64,000 nt of DNA from Mangifera indica (Eukaryota; Streptophyta; Magnoliopsida; Sapindales; Anacardiaceae), in contig NW_025401112.1 of NCBI RefSeq assembly GCF_011075055.1, positions 62,001 through 126,000 on the forward strand, read 5' to 3'. The notes below the pieces were generated by a model that had not been told where the DNA came from, did not search any database, and saw only the letters and a program-made list of their open reading frames with translations. A program made the translations under genes and the position numbers. Of this stretch, positions 1 through 10,567 are shown piece after piece (position 1 is the first letter of the stretch; each line of letters starts with the position of its first letter).

Positions 1-347
1 CCAAAAATCAACGCATTCCATGAAACAACATCCCTCTCAGGCATCTTATCAAACACCTGATAAGCGGAGTCCAAATTGGAGCATCTTATGTACATTTGAA
101 TCAAACAGTTGGTGACAAAAATAGTGGGTTTGAACCCAGATACCATCATGCGAGCATGAGCTTGTTTTCCAGGGTTTTGCGCTCGGTGATGGGTGCATTC
201 TTGAAAAATGTGAGAGAAGGTTTTCGTATTCCGGTTGGTGGGTGTTTTTGTTTGCTTTTGTAGAGTAGATGTAGAGAAGGAACAACTGGGTACTGCTTTG
301 TATAGAGATTGCGATATGAGTGAGGCTAGACGAAGATGATTTCCCAT
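1..347 (-). CDS. PPR protein, MEF13-like, N-terminal part (runs off window)
   Basis: Reading leftwards from an ATG at 345-347, a frame stays open for 115 codons to the window edge. The first ~45 residues are rich in Ser, Thr, Lys and Arg with few acidic residues, as in a mitochondrial or plastid transit peptide. Residues ~46-115 form the start of a PLS-class pentatricopeptide array: GKQAHARM (60-67), a TNCLIQMYIRCSNLDSA helix pair (79-95), then VFDKMPERDVVSWNALIF (98-115), the classic L/S-type PPR text. By memory the closest match is Arabidopsis At3g02330 (MEF13), a mitochondrial RNA-editing factor; the C-terminal E/DYW part is outside the window. This ATG is the first possible start, because an in-frame TGA lies at 360-362. 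That TGA overlaps an upstream out-of-frame ATG (361-363) as ATGA. Family is certain; the exact orthologue is inferred. Confidence 0.87.
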   Translation of the reverse strand, partial: MGNHLRLASLISQSLYKAVPSCSFSTSTLQKQTKTPTNRNTKTFSHIFQECTHHRAQNPGKQAHARMMVSGFKPTIFVTNCLIQMYIRCSNLDSAYQVFDKMPERDVVSWNALIF

Positions 348-1490
348 GAAATTTGGAAGTCATACTTGGGCGGGGTTTTCGACCGTTACTTTCGAGTTCA
401 AGATCATGAGCCTCAGCTCCTCAAAAGGATTCTTCGACTAAACGCACCGTTCTCACTTTTTTTTTTATTAACAGAGGAGTCTTTATGAGATAATATAATA
501 TAATTAAATAATAATATGTATCTTAAAATATATTAAATTAATATGATACGATAAATATATCATATAATATAATAGATATTATGATTTGAATTGTACATTT
601 TTTTATAAAAAATAATAATATAATAAAAGTATATATGAGAAATTTTTAAATTTATATACTTTTATTATATTATTATTTTTTACAATTGTATATATTATTC
701 AACTATTACAATTGTATTATATAAGACATAACAACTATAAGACAATATACTGAACACGTGTTTATAAAAATAAATGATAATTCATATCGGTACTTTAACT
801 AAAACTATAAGAGAGTGGAAACCAGTTAAATTGCAATTGAGCCAAGTAGAGTTGAGTTAAGTATTGTTTGGTTTGAGATTAACTCAAGTTTGATATAAAA
901 ACGATTCACTTGAATTCGGTTTAAGTTTAGGATGAATACAGTTAATTCAAGTTTGGGTAAACAAATTTAGTTAAACCTCATAGTATATATATTTATCAAT
1001 TATTTTTTATATTCAAAGTTGAGTAAGATTTTAGGGAGTAAATACAAAATTTTAAAACTTTTAAGAATTTATTGATAGTTTACTTAAGATAAACCATCAA
1101 CACGTCTCCAAACATAATCAAGATTAGAATACGAGTAGTATTAGATATACAACTTTATATATATATAATGATATATCATTATATGATTAAGTAGTTTTAA
1201 ATTAGAGATAAATAACACCGAATCACATAATGATATATTATTATTTGTATATAAAATTATATATATTATTTTATACGTATTTTAATTAATAAAAATTTAG
1301 ATATTGACATCTTGGAGCCACTTATGTAACCATGTAGGAGATGGTTAGACGAAATAAAATTTACCTATATATGGGCGGAGAAAGAAGAAATAAAATTTAT
1401 CTTTAAGATTGAATATGATTCGAATAGATTTGGACTCAACTCGTCATTTGGATCGAATGAATCAAGTTTGAAACAAAGATTGAGTTTATT
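348..1490. other. Intergenic, AT-rich, repeat remnants
   Basis: No gene seen. From ~480 to 700 is a truncated copy of the GATAC-rich repeat found in two copies at 19.5-20.35 kb (shared ATATCATATAATATAAT and a TATATGAGAAATTTTTAAA tract). From ~840 to 980 and ~1410 to 1490 there is degenerate GAGTTTAAG/CAAGTTTGA text typical of worn hAT-type elements. Confidence 0.5.
1128..1285. repeat. Hairpin MITE family H (copy)
   Basis: Imperfect palindrome: ATGATATATCATTATATGATTAA on the left is mirrored by CACATAATGATATATTATT on the right, around a core TTTTAAATTAGAGATAAATAA. The same core with the same flanking arms recurs at least twelve times in this window (see 10568, 14150, 34757, 42545, 43268, 53865, 54862 and others). 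Confidence 0.55.
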
Positions 1491-1977
1491 TTTATAAACG
1501 AATTGAGTTTAAATCGATTTGAATATTTAAGTTTGAGTTAGGTTTAGATTAAATCTAAAATTAAGTTATTTTTAAATCGAATTCAAATATTAATTTTACA
1601 AAACGAGTTAAGCTTGGGTTAAAAGAAATTTTCAATCATCAATCTTAAGCAGACCATCGTTTGGACTTGACTTTCAATGAATTTAGCCCTATGTTAAAAT
1701 ATTCTTAAACAAACTTCCAGGACAAAAACGTTATTAAAAAAAACTCTATAATATAAAAGGTAATTGAACCAAAACTTAGGGATGGCATTGTAATTATTGC
1801 CAAAAAGTCTTCATTATCCAACTTCCAGGATGTTTCCGTCTACTTTCTGTCAAAAGGAAAATTTTGCAGAATTTAAAGCATCCTCATGCCACCTTCCTCC
1901 CAATTTCCATGGTAATTCATTCATTTTCCTCTGAACTTTCCCTGAAGCTTCAAAGAAATCTTCCCCACTTCACACTT

Positions 1978-1988
1978 CCTATATATCC
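1978..1988 (+). promoter_or_regulatory. TATA box of membrane-protein gene copy 1
   Basis: CCTATATATCC, conserved in position and sequence in copy 2 (4722-4731). It lies about 70 bp upstream of the first ATG, a normal plant TATA-to-start distance. Confidence 0.55.
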
Positions 1989-2053
1989 CACACATACAAC
2001 TGCCCTCATCACCATTCTCATATACGCCATTGGGTCCATCTGTTGTTCCCAGG

Positions 2054-2482
2054 ATGAAATTCAGATCACTGTGCACAACCGTGCTGCCCCTCAGTCACGC
2101 CGTCCCCGTCGTGTGCATAAGTGATCATCAGGGGTGGCCACAGCGAGTGCTCTACTCCGACGAATTGATATTCAATTTCACCGTCATTGCTCCGATGCTA
2201 ATCTTGCGGCTTCCGATGACATACATCGATGGAAATCTAGTACCGACAGTTATATTTGACGATCAACAGTATACTTTCCAGGCATTCCTTTTATGCATTG
2301 TGGGGGCCTGTTATGGCTCTGCTTACTCCATTTTTCTCCGGGAATCAAAGCCAAAGATTGCAGGCGTTGCTCATACTTTTGCTGTAGCTTCCATCGCCAT
2401 AAGTGTAGCACTTTTCTTTTGGGCCTCTGCCTTCTCAGGATTCAGGTCCTGCCTTCGATTATTCCCTAGTTTTGCTGCATAA
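2054..2482 (+). CDS. Small two-helix membrane protein, unknown family, copy 1
   Basis: 142-residue open frame starting at the first ATG after a conserved TATA box. I do not recognise the family. The soluble first part (1-70) includes HQGWPQRVLYSDELIFN (25-41) and IFDD (67-70). Two hydrophobic segments follow: AFLLCIVGACYGSAYSIFL (77-95) and AGVAHTFAVASIAISVALFF (103-122), joined by a basic SKPKI loop. Hand alignment to copy 2 over residues 1-132 gives 34 differences (about 74% identity) with no frameshift, which argues that the frame was under selection. The AGGTCC after TTC-AGG near the end could be a splice donor, so the last residues (after ~130) are uncertain. Alternatively this is a decaying pair with no product. 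Confidence 0.5.
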   Translation: MKFRSLCTTVLPLSHAVPVVCISDHQGWPQRVLYSDELIFNFTVIAPMLILRLPMTYIDGNLVPTVIFDDQQYTFQAFLLCIVGACYGSAYSIFLRESKPKIAGVAHTFAVASIAISVALFFWASAFSGFRSCLRLFPSFAA

Positions 2483-2564
2483 ATTGCCTTTTACAATAAT
2501 TTTTTCTGCGTTGGTTGTATGCACAAATTAAGTATTCTGTATATCTCAAACATAACAAGAAAAA

Positions 2565-2700
2565 GGCCAAAAAACTTATTCCCACGCAACGTTTAATTTA
2601 TTGACAAAATCCCACCGATTAACTGTTACCGTTAGTTACTCCGTCAGATACAAGGGTAAAAGTGACTATTTAATGATAATATTAAAAATCGTATATTTAG
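2565..2700 (+). mobile_element. Solo left end of a Mutator-like MITE
   Basis: Begins GGCCAAAAAACTTATTCCCA, nearly identical to the terminal inverted repeat of the intact element at 10707 (GGCCAAAAGACTTATTCCCA). No matching right end was found downstream, so this is a truncated copy. It marks the point where homology between the two tandem gene units ends. Confidence 0.5.
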
Positions 2701-2814
2701 CATCCAGAGATACGCTCATCTCTCCCAGAGTCTCCAAAAAGCCAAATCAGTACACTCTCAAGTGTATCGAGCTTTTAAAAGAAAAATATCTGAAGTCAAT
2801 GCGATCATCCTAAC

Positions 2815-4205
2815 ATAGGATTGACTTTTTAGATTTGAACTAAATTTATTTAAATTTAAATTTTATTTAAATAAGTTTTAAATAAATTTAATTCAAATAA
2901 ATTTGAATTTAAGTTTAATATTTTTTGAATTTAAATTTGAATTTTAAAATATTCAATTTATAAATTTAAAAAATATGATATAAAATAATATTATTTTAAT
3001 TTTTATATATTAAAATAATATTATTTTAATAACAAATTAAAATAAAAATTTAATTTAAATTTAAACTAATTTCTTTTGAAACAAATCAAACTTAAACTTA
3101 GGTTTTATTTCAAACCCATTCTTAGGAGCAATACCCTCAACAGTACAGTCAGTGGATAGTTTCAGCGAAAAAAAATCAATTTTATGAGAATGTTAATGCA
3201 TATGGTTAAATTTCGATCGAGGATCGAGAAATTTTGATACGGAATCAACAGTTTGGATCGTTTTAGAGACTGTGAGAATTCAGATCCTGACGCGTGGAGG
3301 GTGCAATCGTCATTTCACTCTAAACGGTTAAAAATCTTCAATTAAAAATTATTTTTTCGAATTGTAAATGAACTTGAAGGCGACACGCGGACAATTGGCT
3401 TTATGCTTTAGGCAGGAGAAGAGAATTCATTTCGTTTCTCTTTCGAAAATCCAGTGCAAGTTTGTCTGAGGGAGAGTTTTCCGTGGGTGAAAATCTTCAA
3501 AGAAAACACAACCACGGCGGCGACGACGACGACATCAACGAGTACGACTAGGAAAGACGTGCTAAGGATCAATGATTTTTTGAGTTCTCTTTTACGATAT
3601 TTGAGGTATGCGACGACGGTGACTTATATTTCTTTCTGAGACCGAAAATTTTGTTGACAACGTCTTACTGTTATGGAACTGTTCTCCAGCGACATTTTAG
3701 ATCAATTATTATGAATGAAAATTTGTTTCGAGTTTCAAACACTGCTTCGAGAATTTTGCATGCTCCTTCATGTTTTCAACATAAAATGCAGAATTCCGAG
3801 CAAACTAACATTCAAAAAAAATTCTAATTAAATTGATATAATTTATCAAATTTCATTTTATAAATAAGGGGTAAATTTGTAATTTCAATCAAAGAGTATA
3901 AACGTGTGATCTAAAATTTATCAACTTTTCAGGGCATCTGTAATTCATTTTTAATCTAACAGAATTGGAAGGAGGGTCAGATTTTAAATTTTTAAAAATT
4001 AGCGGATGAGATTTGGCCGAATTTAACCTTGCTCGGGAATAAAGGATAATTTTGTAATTTTAATTAAAAAGCGTATATAGGTTTCTTTAAATTATTTATT
4101 GAGAAGATATGAGTAAGGATGCAAAATAAAAGTAATAATTTAGAGTGTTCATGACAAAAATAGTAATTTAGACAAATTTCAACTTGCCAATTAAGATATT
4201 GGACT
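2815..4205. other. Spacer between the duplicated units
   Basis: 2815-3120 is nearly pure A/T (AAATTTAAATTT tracts). 3150-3660 is less AT-rich, with CGACGACGACGAC and ACACGCGGAC text and a stop-rich reading. It looks like a promoter plus first-exon fragment (CTTTACGATATTTGAGGTATG could be a splice donor), but no protein is supported. 3820-4205 is AT-rich without features. Confidence 0.4.
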
Positions 4206-4721
4206 TGTTTTTATAAACAAATAGAGTTTAAATTGATTTATACATTCGAATTTGAGTTAGGTTTAAATTAAATCAAAAATTAAGTTGTTTTTAAGTTGAG
4301 TTAAAACATTGATTTTACAAAATGAGTTGAGCTAAAATTAAAGAAATTTTTGGTCGTAGATTTCAAATAAACTCTTGTAGGATTTGACTTTGATCGAATT
4401 CAACCCTATGTTAAACTATTTTGAAACCAAACTTCAGGGACAAAAACGTTATTAAAAAAATTTTGCAAGATAAAATAGTTAAACCAAAACTTGGGGATGT
4501 ACTTGTTATTATCCCCAAGTAAAGTTTTCGTTCTAATTACCCAACTTCCAGGATGTTTCTGTGTTCTTTCTCGGGAAAACGCCACTCTTCTGTAAAAAAG
4601 AAAAATTTGCAGAATTTAAAGCACCTTCATGCCGACCTTCCTCCCAAGTTCCATAGCAATTCAACCACACTCTACTGAACTTTCGCTGAAGCTTTAAAGC
4701 AATCTTCTCCACTTCACACTT

Positions 4722-4731
4722 CCTATATATC
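4722..4731 (+). promoter_or_regulatory. TATA box of membrane-protein gene copy 2
   Basis: CCTATATATC at the position matching the copy 1 TATA box. Confidence 0.55.
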
Positions 4732-4801
4732 CCACATACAAACTACCCTACCCTCATCACAATCCTCATAAACCCAATTGGATCCATCTGTTGCTCTCAG
4801 G

Positions 4802-5221
4802 ATGAAATTCCAATCACCATGCTCAACCGTGCTGCCCGTCAGCCACGCAGTCCCCGTCGTGTGCATACGTGATCATCAGGGGTGGCCACAGCGAGTGCTC
4901 TACTCCGACGAATTGATATTCAATGTCACCGTCATTGCTCGGATTCTAATGTTGCAGCTTCGGATGACATACATCGATGGAAGGCCAGTACCGAATTTTA
5001 TTTTTGATGATCAACTAGTCACTTTCTACGCCTTCCTCTTATGCATTGCGGCGGCCTGTAATGGCTCTGTTTACTCCATTGTTTTCCGGAAATCAAAGCC
5101 AAAGATTGCAGGCGTTGCTCATACTTTTACTCTGGCTTGCATCGCCTTAAGTATAGCGATTTTCTTGTGGGCTGCTGCTTTCTCAGTATTCAGGTCCTTC
5201 TTTTTTTTTTATTTTAAGTAA
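4802..5221 (+). CDS. Small two-helix membrane protein, unknown family, copy 2
   Basis: 139-residue frame paralogous to the gene at 2054-2482. It keeps the shared HQGWPQRVLYSDELIFN block, the MTYIDG motif (55-60), the first membrane segment (AFLLCIAAACNGSVYSIVF, 77-95), the SKPKIAGVAHTF loop and the second membrane segment (to ~127). The final residues after FRS (130-132) are read from a poly-T tract inside a small SINE-like insertion, which also supplies the stop codon, so the C-terminus is new or the gene is damaged. Substitutions against copy 1 are spread along the protein, with conservative changes in the membrane segments. Function unknown. Confidence 0.45.
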   Translation: MKFQSPCSTVLPVSHAVPVVCIRDHQGWPQRVLYSDELIFNVTVIARILMLQLRMTYIDGRPVPNFIFDDQLVTFYAFLLCIAAACNGSVYSIVFRKSKPKIAGVAHTFTLACIALSIAIFLWAAAFSVFRSFFFFYFK

Positions 5222-5279
5222 GTAATTAGGGGGTTTCGAACTGGGGACTTCTCTCAGTAAGTTCTACGGTATTCAAGTC
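5186..5279 (-). mobile_element. Short tRNA-type SINE fragment with target duplications
   Basis: A 72-bp insertion (5197-5268) is absent from copy 1. It is flanked by direct repeats GTATTCAGGTC (5186-5196) and GTATTCAAGTC (5269-5279). Read on the minus strand it has a B-box-like CAGTTCGAAACCCCC and ends in an A-rich tail (the T-run at 5199-5216). This is the layout of a 5'-truncated tRNA-derived SINE. It truncates or rewrites the end of the membrane-protein frame. Confidence 0.6.
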
Positions 5280-5359
5280 TCGCCTTGCATTATTCCTTAG
5301 GACTGTTTTTTACAATAGTTTTTCTGTATTTGTACTATGTATGAATTTACTATGTATAC

Positions 5360-5690
5360 ATATATACCTCAAGCATAATAAGAATTGGGAGAGCAAAATT
5401 AGTATTAAATTAACAAAACTGATAAAATACTAGAACGTTCAAAAAAATATTTGAGTTTGAGTCTCGATCATATTTGTAAAACATTCATTTGATTTACTTA
5501 AAAAAATAATAAGAATATTAAAGTCTATTGTTGCATAATGTTCTTAATTTCAAAAGCAATTAGTCAATACAAAACTTTGTCCTCTCATATTCAGATCGGT
5601 AAATCTTTAATGATGAAACATAACTAAATTCGCCAAAACCAAGATTACATATCAAATAAGTGAAGAAAAATTATTAGCAAAGCCTACCTT
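5360..5690. other. Intergenic, nothing recognised
   Basis: AT-rich sequence without a convincing frame or repeat end. Confidence 0.4.
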
Positions 5691-6305
5691 AATCCTAGAG
5701 GTGGCAAAATGGGCGGATCACGTCTAAATACAGGTATATGTTCTAGATTTTTGGATCTGTATTTAGGAGTAATGATTTTTGTAGGTGGATTGGGTATGCT
5801 TGCGGGTACTCATGGGTCACTTTTTTTTTTCTATTCATTTTCTTTTTCCACTTTAATATCAAACTTATAATATATCTAATATAAATTTTACATATTTTCT
5901 CTTCTTTTGATATGAAATGAACTCAAATCCACCCTAAAATTAAAAAATTTGTTGTGTTAAAAATAAATTTAAAAAATATGAACATTAAACATTTTGTTAG
6001 AAATATTCATTTTATGTTTAACGTTAAAATTCTTCAAATTTATAAGAAACATTTTTATAATTTGAAGTAAATTTTTGTTTCTCCACATAATATTTACGTA
6101 TTTGAAAAGAAAAATATTGAAAATTAAGAAAATAATATATGAAAATAAAAAATAATAAAAAAATTAATATTAGGTCGACCCGTACCCATCAGGTTGGGTA
6201 CAGGTTTAGAAATCATCACCTATATAATTTGACTCGTACCAGCTTTACCCGCACCCATATCAACCCAACCCACACTTGGCCAAACTTGCCAGGTCTACTT
6301 AATTT
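5688..6305. mobile_element. hAT-type MITE, ~602 bp
   Basis: Element 5696-6297 has imperfect terminal inverted repeats TAGAGGTGGCAA / TAGACCTGGCAA and subterminal GGGCGGATC and GGGTTGGG-type text. Flanking 8-bp direct repeats are CTTAATCC (5688-5695) and CTTAATTT (6298-6305). It has no coding capacity. Confidence 0.6.
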
Positions 6306-6559
6306 GTAGCAAAGTGAAATCACATGATTGATTATTTTTTGTGTCTAGAATCTATTTGGTGTGAAAATCTCTTTATATTACTCAGTAAGAAAGTCTCTTT
6401 TTCATGTTTTTCTATAAAAAAAATGCGTAATTTTTCATCAACAAATCTATTTCATTTTCATCAAGTGTTTTATTTTTGGTAAATAATTAACTATAGAGTT
6501 TATAAGTGTGGTAAAAACTCGAATCTAAATTTTCTCTTTAAAAATTCTAATACTTTACA

Positions 6560-7500
6560 AATTCTGTTAAGCCCCGATTTATCATTAAGCTTGTTAAACT
6601 CCACATTTTCAAATAGAGTTTACAAATTTTTGAAGGCAAGTCCACTACTTTGATTTCCATTTATCCTACCTCTTCAAACTCAACTCATATGTTTGTAGTG
6701 ATCCAATTAGCTTATCCAAGTCCATCTTCTCCATATCTCTACAGTATTCAATGGATGTGACTTAGAATACACAACACCTTCCTAACAATACTTTCACCCC
6801 TGAGCATAATTAGGTTTTCAAAGTGTGTGGTTAACCTTTTAAGCCGAGTCATTTTTTCATTGTTTTAGTTGCTTCATTTCGAATAAAAAGTTTATCACAA
6901 GAATTGTTAACAATGATTTCACATTCACCAATAACTTTTATTTGATTAATTGAAACAACATTAAAAATGGCATCGATAGTTCTAAATTTTGAGTTAGCGA
7001 GTTCTAACTAAGTATTAGTCCATAGTTCAACAGGTTTGGGTTTGAAAACACCATCATCAATAACTTTAGGGGGTGATAATCCATTTGCAACAAATACCCA
7101 AAATCTTTTATCAATCAATTTTAAAAAAGAATGCATCCTTGCTTTCCAATATGAGTAATTAGTTCAATCTAATATAAGAAGTCTAGTTTTAGACTCTCAT
7201 TCATGAAACATATCCATTTAAAGGAAGTAACAAGGTTCATTAAAGTTAAAAACAATATTAAGTAGAATAACAATCTCACAATAATATTTTAGAGATTTAG
7301 ATGCCACTTTGATACCAATTGAATGTCTACGATATGAGTTTGATTGGACACTTTAGACTGTGTTGGAGATATTAGTCTTTCATTTCACTCTTAAACACAC
7401 ACAATCGACAAACACTAATTATGTAGAACATTTTTTTATATATATTCAATAAGATTACAAGATTTCTCTAATTTTATATATGTTAAATCGCTTATGTTCC
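6560..7500 (-). pseudogene. Ty1/copia retrotransposon relic (LTR end, PBS, gag)
   Basis: On the minus strand, CATTCAATTGGTATCAAAG (7307-7325) fits an LTR ending in CA followed by a tRNA-iMet-type primer binding site (canonical TGGTATCAGAGC, diverged). Downstream, from ~7150 leftward, a broken frame reads WKARMHSFLKLIDKRFW, then after stops TIDAIFNVVSINQIKVIGECE, and later LDKLIGSLQTYELSL (near 6690). These are hallmarks of the UBN2/gag polyprotein of plant copia elements. Several stops and frameshifts are present and no protease, integrase or RT was found. The 5' LTR would occupy the region to the right of 7320; its outer edge is not defined. Confidence 0.6.
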
Positions 7501-9045
7501 CAAATTAAGTTATTTTATATATTAATTTGATGTTTGAAACCATTGTTTTTTTAATTATTTTTTGTTCTTCCATGATTCTCAAAGAAGATTAGATATAAAT
7601 TATAATGGTAGTTTATGTTTGTTTGAATTGGTTATTTTTTGTTTGGTGGGGGTGTTTTTTTTTTATAGATTTTTAAAATTACAGTAGTGTTTTTATAGTA
7701 TTTTAAAGCTTTATGGACAGACCTGAAATAAGTTCTAAGCCCAACTCAATTTAATGAATTAGGCATGAACTAAAATTTTGAGGCCCAAATAGACAAACTC
7801 GAAGTCTGAACTTGAAAATTTTTTTGGGTTCGAACTTAAACAGATCATATCTAATTCAATAGGTCTGATTGCCATATCTAATTGTTGGCGTTCTGTTCTA
7901 GTGGAGGATCATACATTGTTATTAGGTTTGAGTACTTTTACATCGTTGTAAATTAGACACGTATACGAAATAGTATGTTCATTAAGAAAATCATAATTAA
8001 TTAAGGCTATTTTGCATGTTTATATTGACAATCAAAGGTGCTTAACAATGAATATGTCTACCATTTGACCACATAGTGATCAAACAAGGATTTTTTGAAG
8101 AAACTAGGTATGAGTTGCGTTTGTTCATGATTGTAATTATAGCATTAATTACTGATAACAACATTAGTGAGCAAATGCAAGAATTAATGCTATATATCCA
8201 ATGTTATGATCAGATTCAGTTGTGCTCAAGTTGCATTGTTGGACTCAATCAATCATTTATATCCATTTTATAGTGAATTAATCTTTATCCACTTCAATTA
8301 TACTATAATAAATTAATACATCAATAGCAAACGATGATTTTCTCACCTTCGTGAATTCACCTAGATAAAGACTAATTTTTTTTTTGACAAAAATGAGTCC
8401 GAAAGAAGGGGAAGAGAGGAACAAAAAATGTTGATTGTTAGAGAAAGAACGAATTTACTAAAAAATTGAAATTTTATTGAGAAAAATATAATTTTTTAAA
8501 GTTTAATACTAAGAAAATTTTTAATTTTTAAAATTTAAATAAATGAGATAATTTTTTTATCATTAATTAAATGATGATTTTACCGTTAAAATAATTTTTT
8601 TTATTAATTTTAATAATTTATAAATAAATATTTAAATTTTATTGGTAATGGTTTGAAAACAAACTAAATTTTAAATGGAAATAAGTCTTTTAACCTATAC
8701 TAAATTAATACATCAGCAGCAGAAGAAAGAAACAAACTTGTCATTTTCACTTAATTAATGGAACAAGTCTTATTTACGGCTCTCATCGTGTCCACAAAGC
8801 CAATCCTAATCAAACGAAGCACTAATGGTCCTTCTTCACTCTCGAGAAACCTAGTGGCTCTTAGAAGTGGCATTGCCTCGTATTTCTAACAAGCAAAGCT
8901 CCCTTTCTCATGAATCCTTTTCATTAAGATATTTTTTATCTTTAAAACAGTGAGGGTGGGGACTTGGAAATATTACTTCAATCATTTTGAGCTTGAAAAT
9001 GGTAGTAAAAGATGTTGGAATTTTGCTAGCCCGTTGGTTTTCTTA
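7500..9045. other. Intergenic, mostly featureless
   Basis: AT-rich. Around 7740-7880 there is worn hAT-type text (GAACTTAAACAGATCATATC and similar). Near 8670-8695, AATGGAAATAAGTCTTTTAACC resembles a right end of the Mutator-like MITE family. No gene supported; the 65-residue open stretch at 8076 has no family features. Confidence 0.4.
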
Positions 9046-10016
9046 TATCTATAAGGGAAAAAGAACTATCTCTTACCTAAATTTTAACGCAATCTTAAAA
9101 ATATACCTATAATAGATAAAAAATTTCAAACACCTTTTCATCTCTAAATAGTTATTAAGTTTCTTGTTAAATATAGGGGTAAAATCATTATTTTACTGTT
9201 TATATTAAAGTTATATAATTTTATCGTATTTTTCTACTCCGATTTTATAAATTAACATTTTATTCTTATACCTGAATTTTGAAAAATGACTTTCTCTCCC
9301 CCTCCCCCCCCACTAAAATCCCTAATTTTTTTCACTCTCCCTCTAACACCGACTATGATGTGGCTGGAGGGAGAGTGATGCCTTCACTGGACAACGGACC
9401 ATCATCCATTCTCTGGACAATGCTCGTTGTCCATTCTAGACAATGCTGGTCGTCCATTCTGGACGACACTTGTCATCCAAAATAGACGACTCTCTATTAT
9501 CCAGAGATTTGGACGACGAAACATCATCTAGATTTGGACGACGAAACACATCTAGATTTGGACGATGCTGGTCATCCATATTTGGACGATGAAATGCGTC
9601 TAGATCTGGATGATGCTCGTCATCCAAATATGGACGACGGTTGTCCTCCTTGGAAGATGAGATGATCGTCATCCAGAGGTCAATCTTGGGACGAAATCTC
9701 CTTCGTCATTGGTAGGTCGTCACTGGAGAAAGTGGTTGGATTTTAGGGGGGAAAAGTGAATTTTTTTTAAACTTAATTCAGGAGAAAAATGTTAGTTTTT
9801 CAAATTAAAGAGATAAAATGAGATAAAATTTTAATTATTTTAATATTATTGATAAAATAATGAATTTGTCCCTTAACCCTAATAGAAAATATGTGAGTAT
9901 ATCCTAAGAGACTAAACTTTGAGTAGATATTTAGGTTTTTCATCCGTCATAGGTATACTTTTAAGATTAGACTAAAACTTGGGGTGGGAAATTGTCTTTT
10001 TTCCCTATTTATAATA
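9046..10016. mobile_element. Mutator-like MITE carrying a minisatellite, ~953 bp
   Basis: Long imperfect terminal inverted repeats (>200 bp) start GGGAAAAAGAAC at 9055 and end in the complement near 10007 (GTCTTTTTTCCC). The flanks are 9-bp direct repeats TATCTATAA (9046-9054) and TATTTATAA (10008-10016), the size expected for Mutator superfamily insertion. The interior (9395-9680) is a GACGA-rich tandem repeat. Confidence 0.65.
9395..9690. repeat. 24-bp-type minisatellite (TGGACGACG)
   Basis: Units carry TTTGGACGA/TCATCCA in alternating form. Read on the minus strand the array encodes a degenerate 8-residue repeat of the form PNLD-DxHR. It is less AT-rich than its surroundings and lies inside the Mutator-like element. 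Confidence 0.6.
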
Positions 10017-10567
10017 TTAAAACATATATATATTTGCATCAATATTTGTCACTTTCTCTTTGGTTAACTTTGTGCATGTGTGTGTGTGTGTGTTTGTCAT
10101 GCTCTAAAATATAAGTTTCGAGCATTAAAACTTTGAGAGAGAATATCAAGATTCGAACTTCTATCACATTTATAAAATCTTCACTTATCTAGTATAATAG
10201 TTATGAATCAAGTTATTGTGCCTTAAGATATACCTGTTTAACTAATTTGGACGAGTTCCTTGCTTTTTAGAAAAAAAAAAACTGTAAGTTTCATGTTGGT
10301 AGCGGCGGATAGCTGACGGTGGATCGCCTGTTTTGCCAAAATTTGGCCATGCATCTACATCATACTGGATGGTCACTAGCCAGCAAAATGAAAATGAATA
10401 TTATCCCTAGCATTTTCAAGAGGTTAGTAAGGAGTTTTAGGCCTGCAAGAACATTATACATGGCCTTAATCTTAAAGAGAGTAATACTATCAAGTGGGGT
10501 AACATTTCATCTCTTAATTTGCAGTGATTTCAGTACCCTGAAAAGAGTAATGTCATGTATGAAAATA

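Larger units (their letters stand above)
1490..2540 (+). repeat. Segmental tandem duplication, unit 1
   Basis: This stretch aligns over about 1 kb with 4208-5350. The match covers the upstream region, the TATA box, the open frame and the first ~70 bp of 3' flank. The 5' flank contains shared text such as GGACAAAAACGTTATTAAAA (1721 and 4439). Homology stops near 2560, where a Mutator-like end begins. Confidence 0.8.
4208..5350 (+). repeat. Segmental tandem duplication, unit 2
   Basis: Second copy of the 1490-2540 unit, about 2.7 kb downstream in the same orientation. The only large difference inside the aligned part is the 72-bp insertion at 5197-5268. Confidence 0.8.

Noticed and set aside
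49..363. 104-codon minus-strand frame as the main protein
   Set aside because: It is out of phase with clear PPR text in the same DNA; only its ATG matters, as an upstream start.
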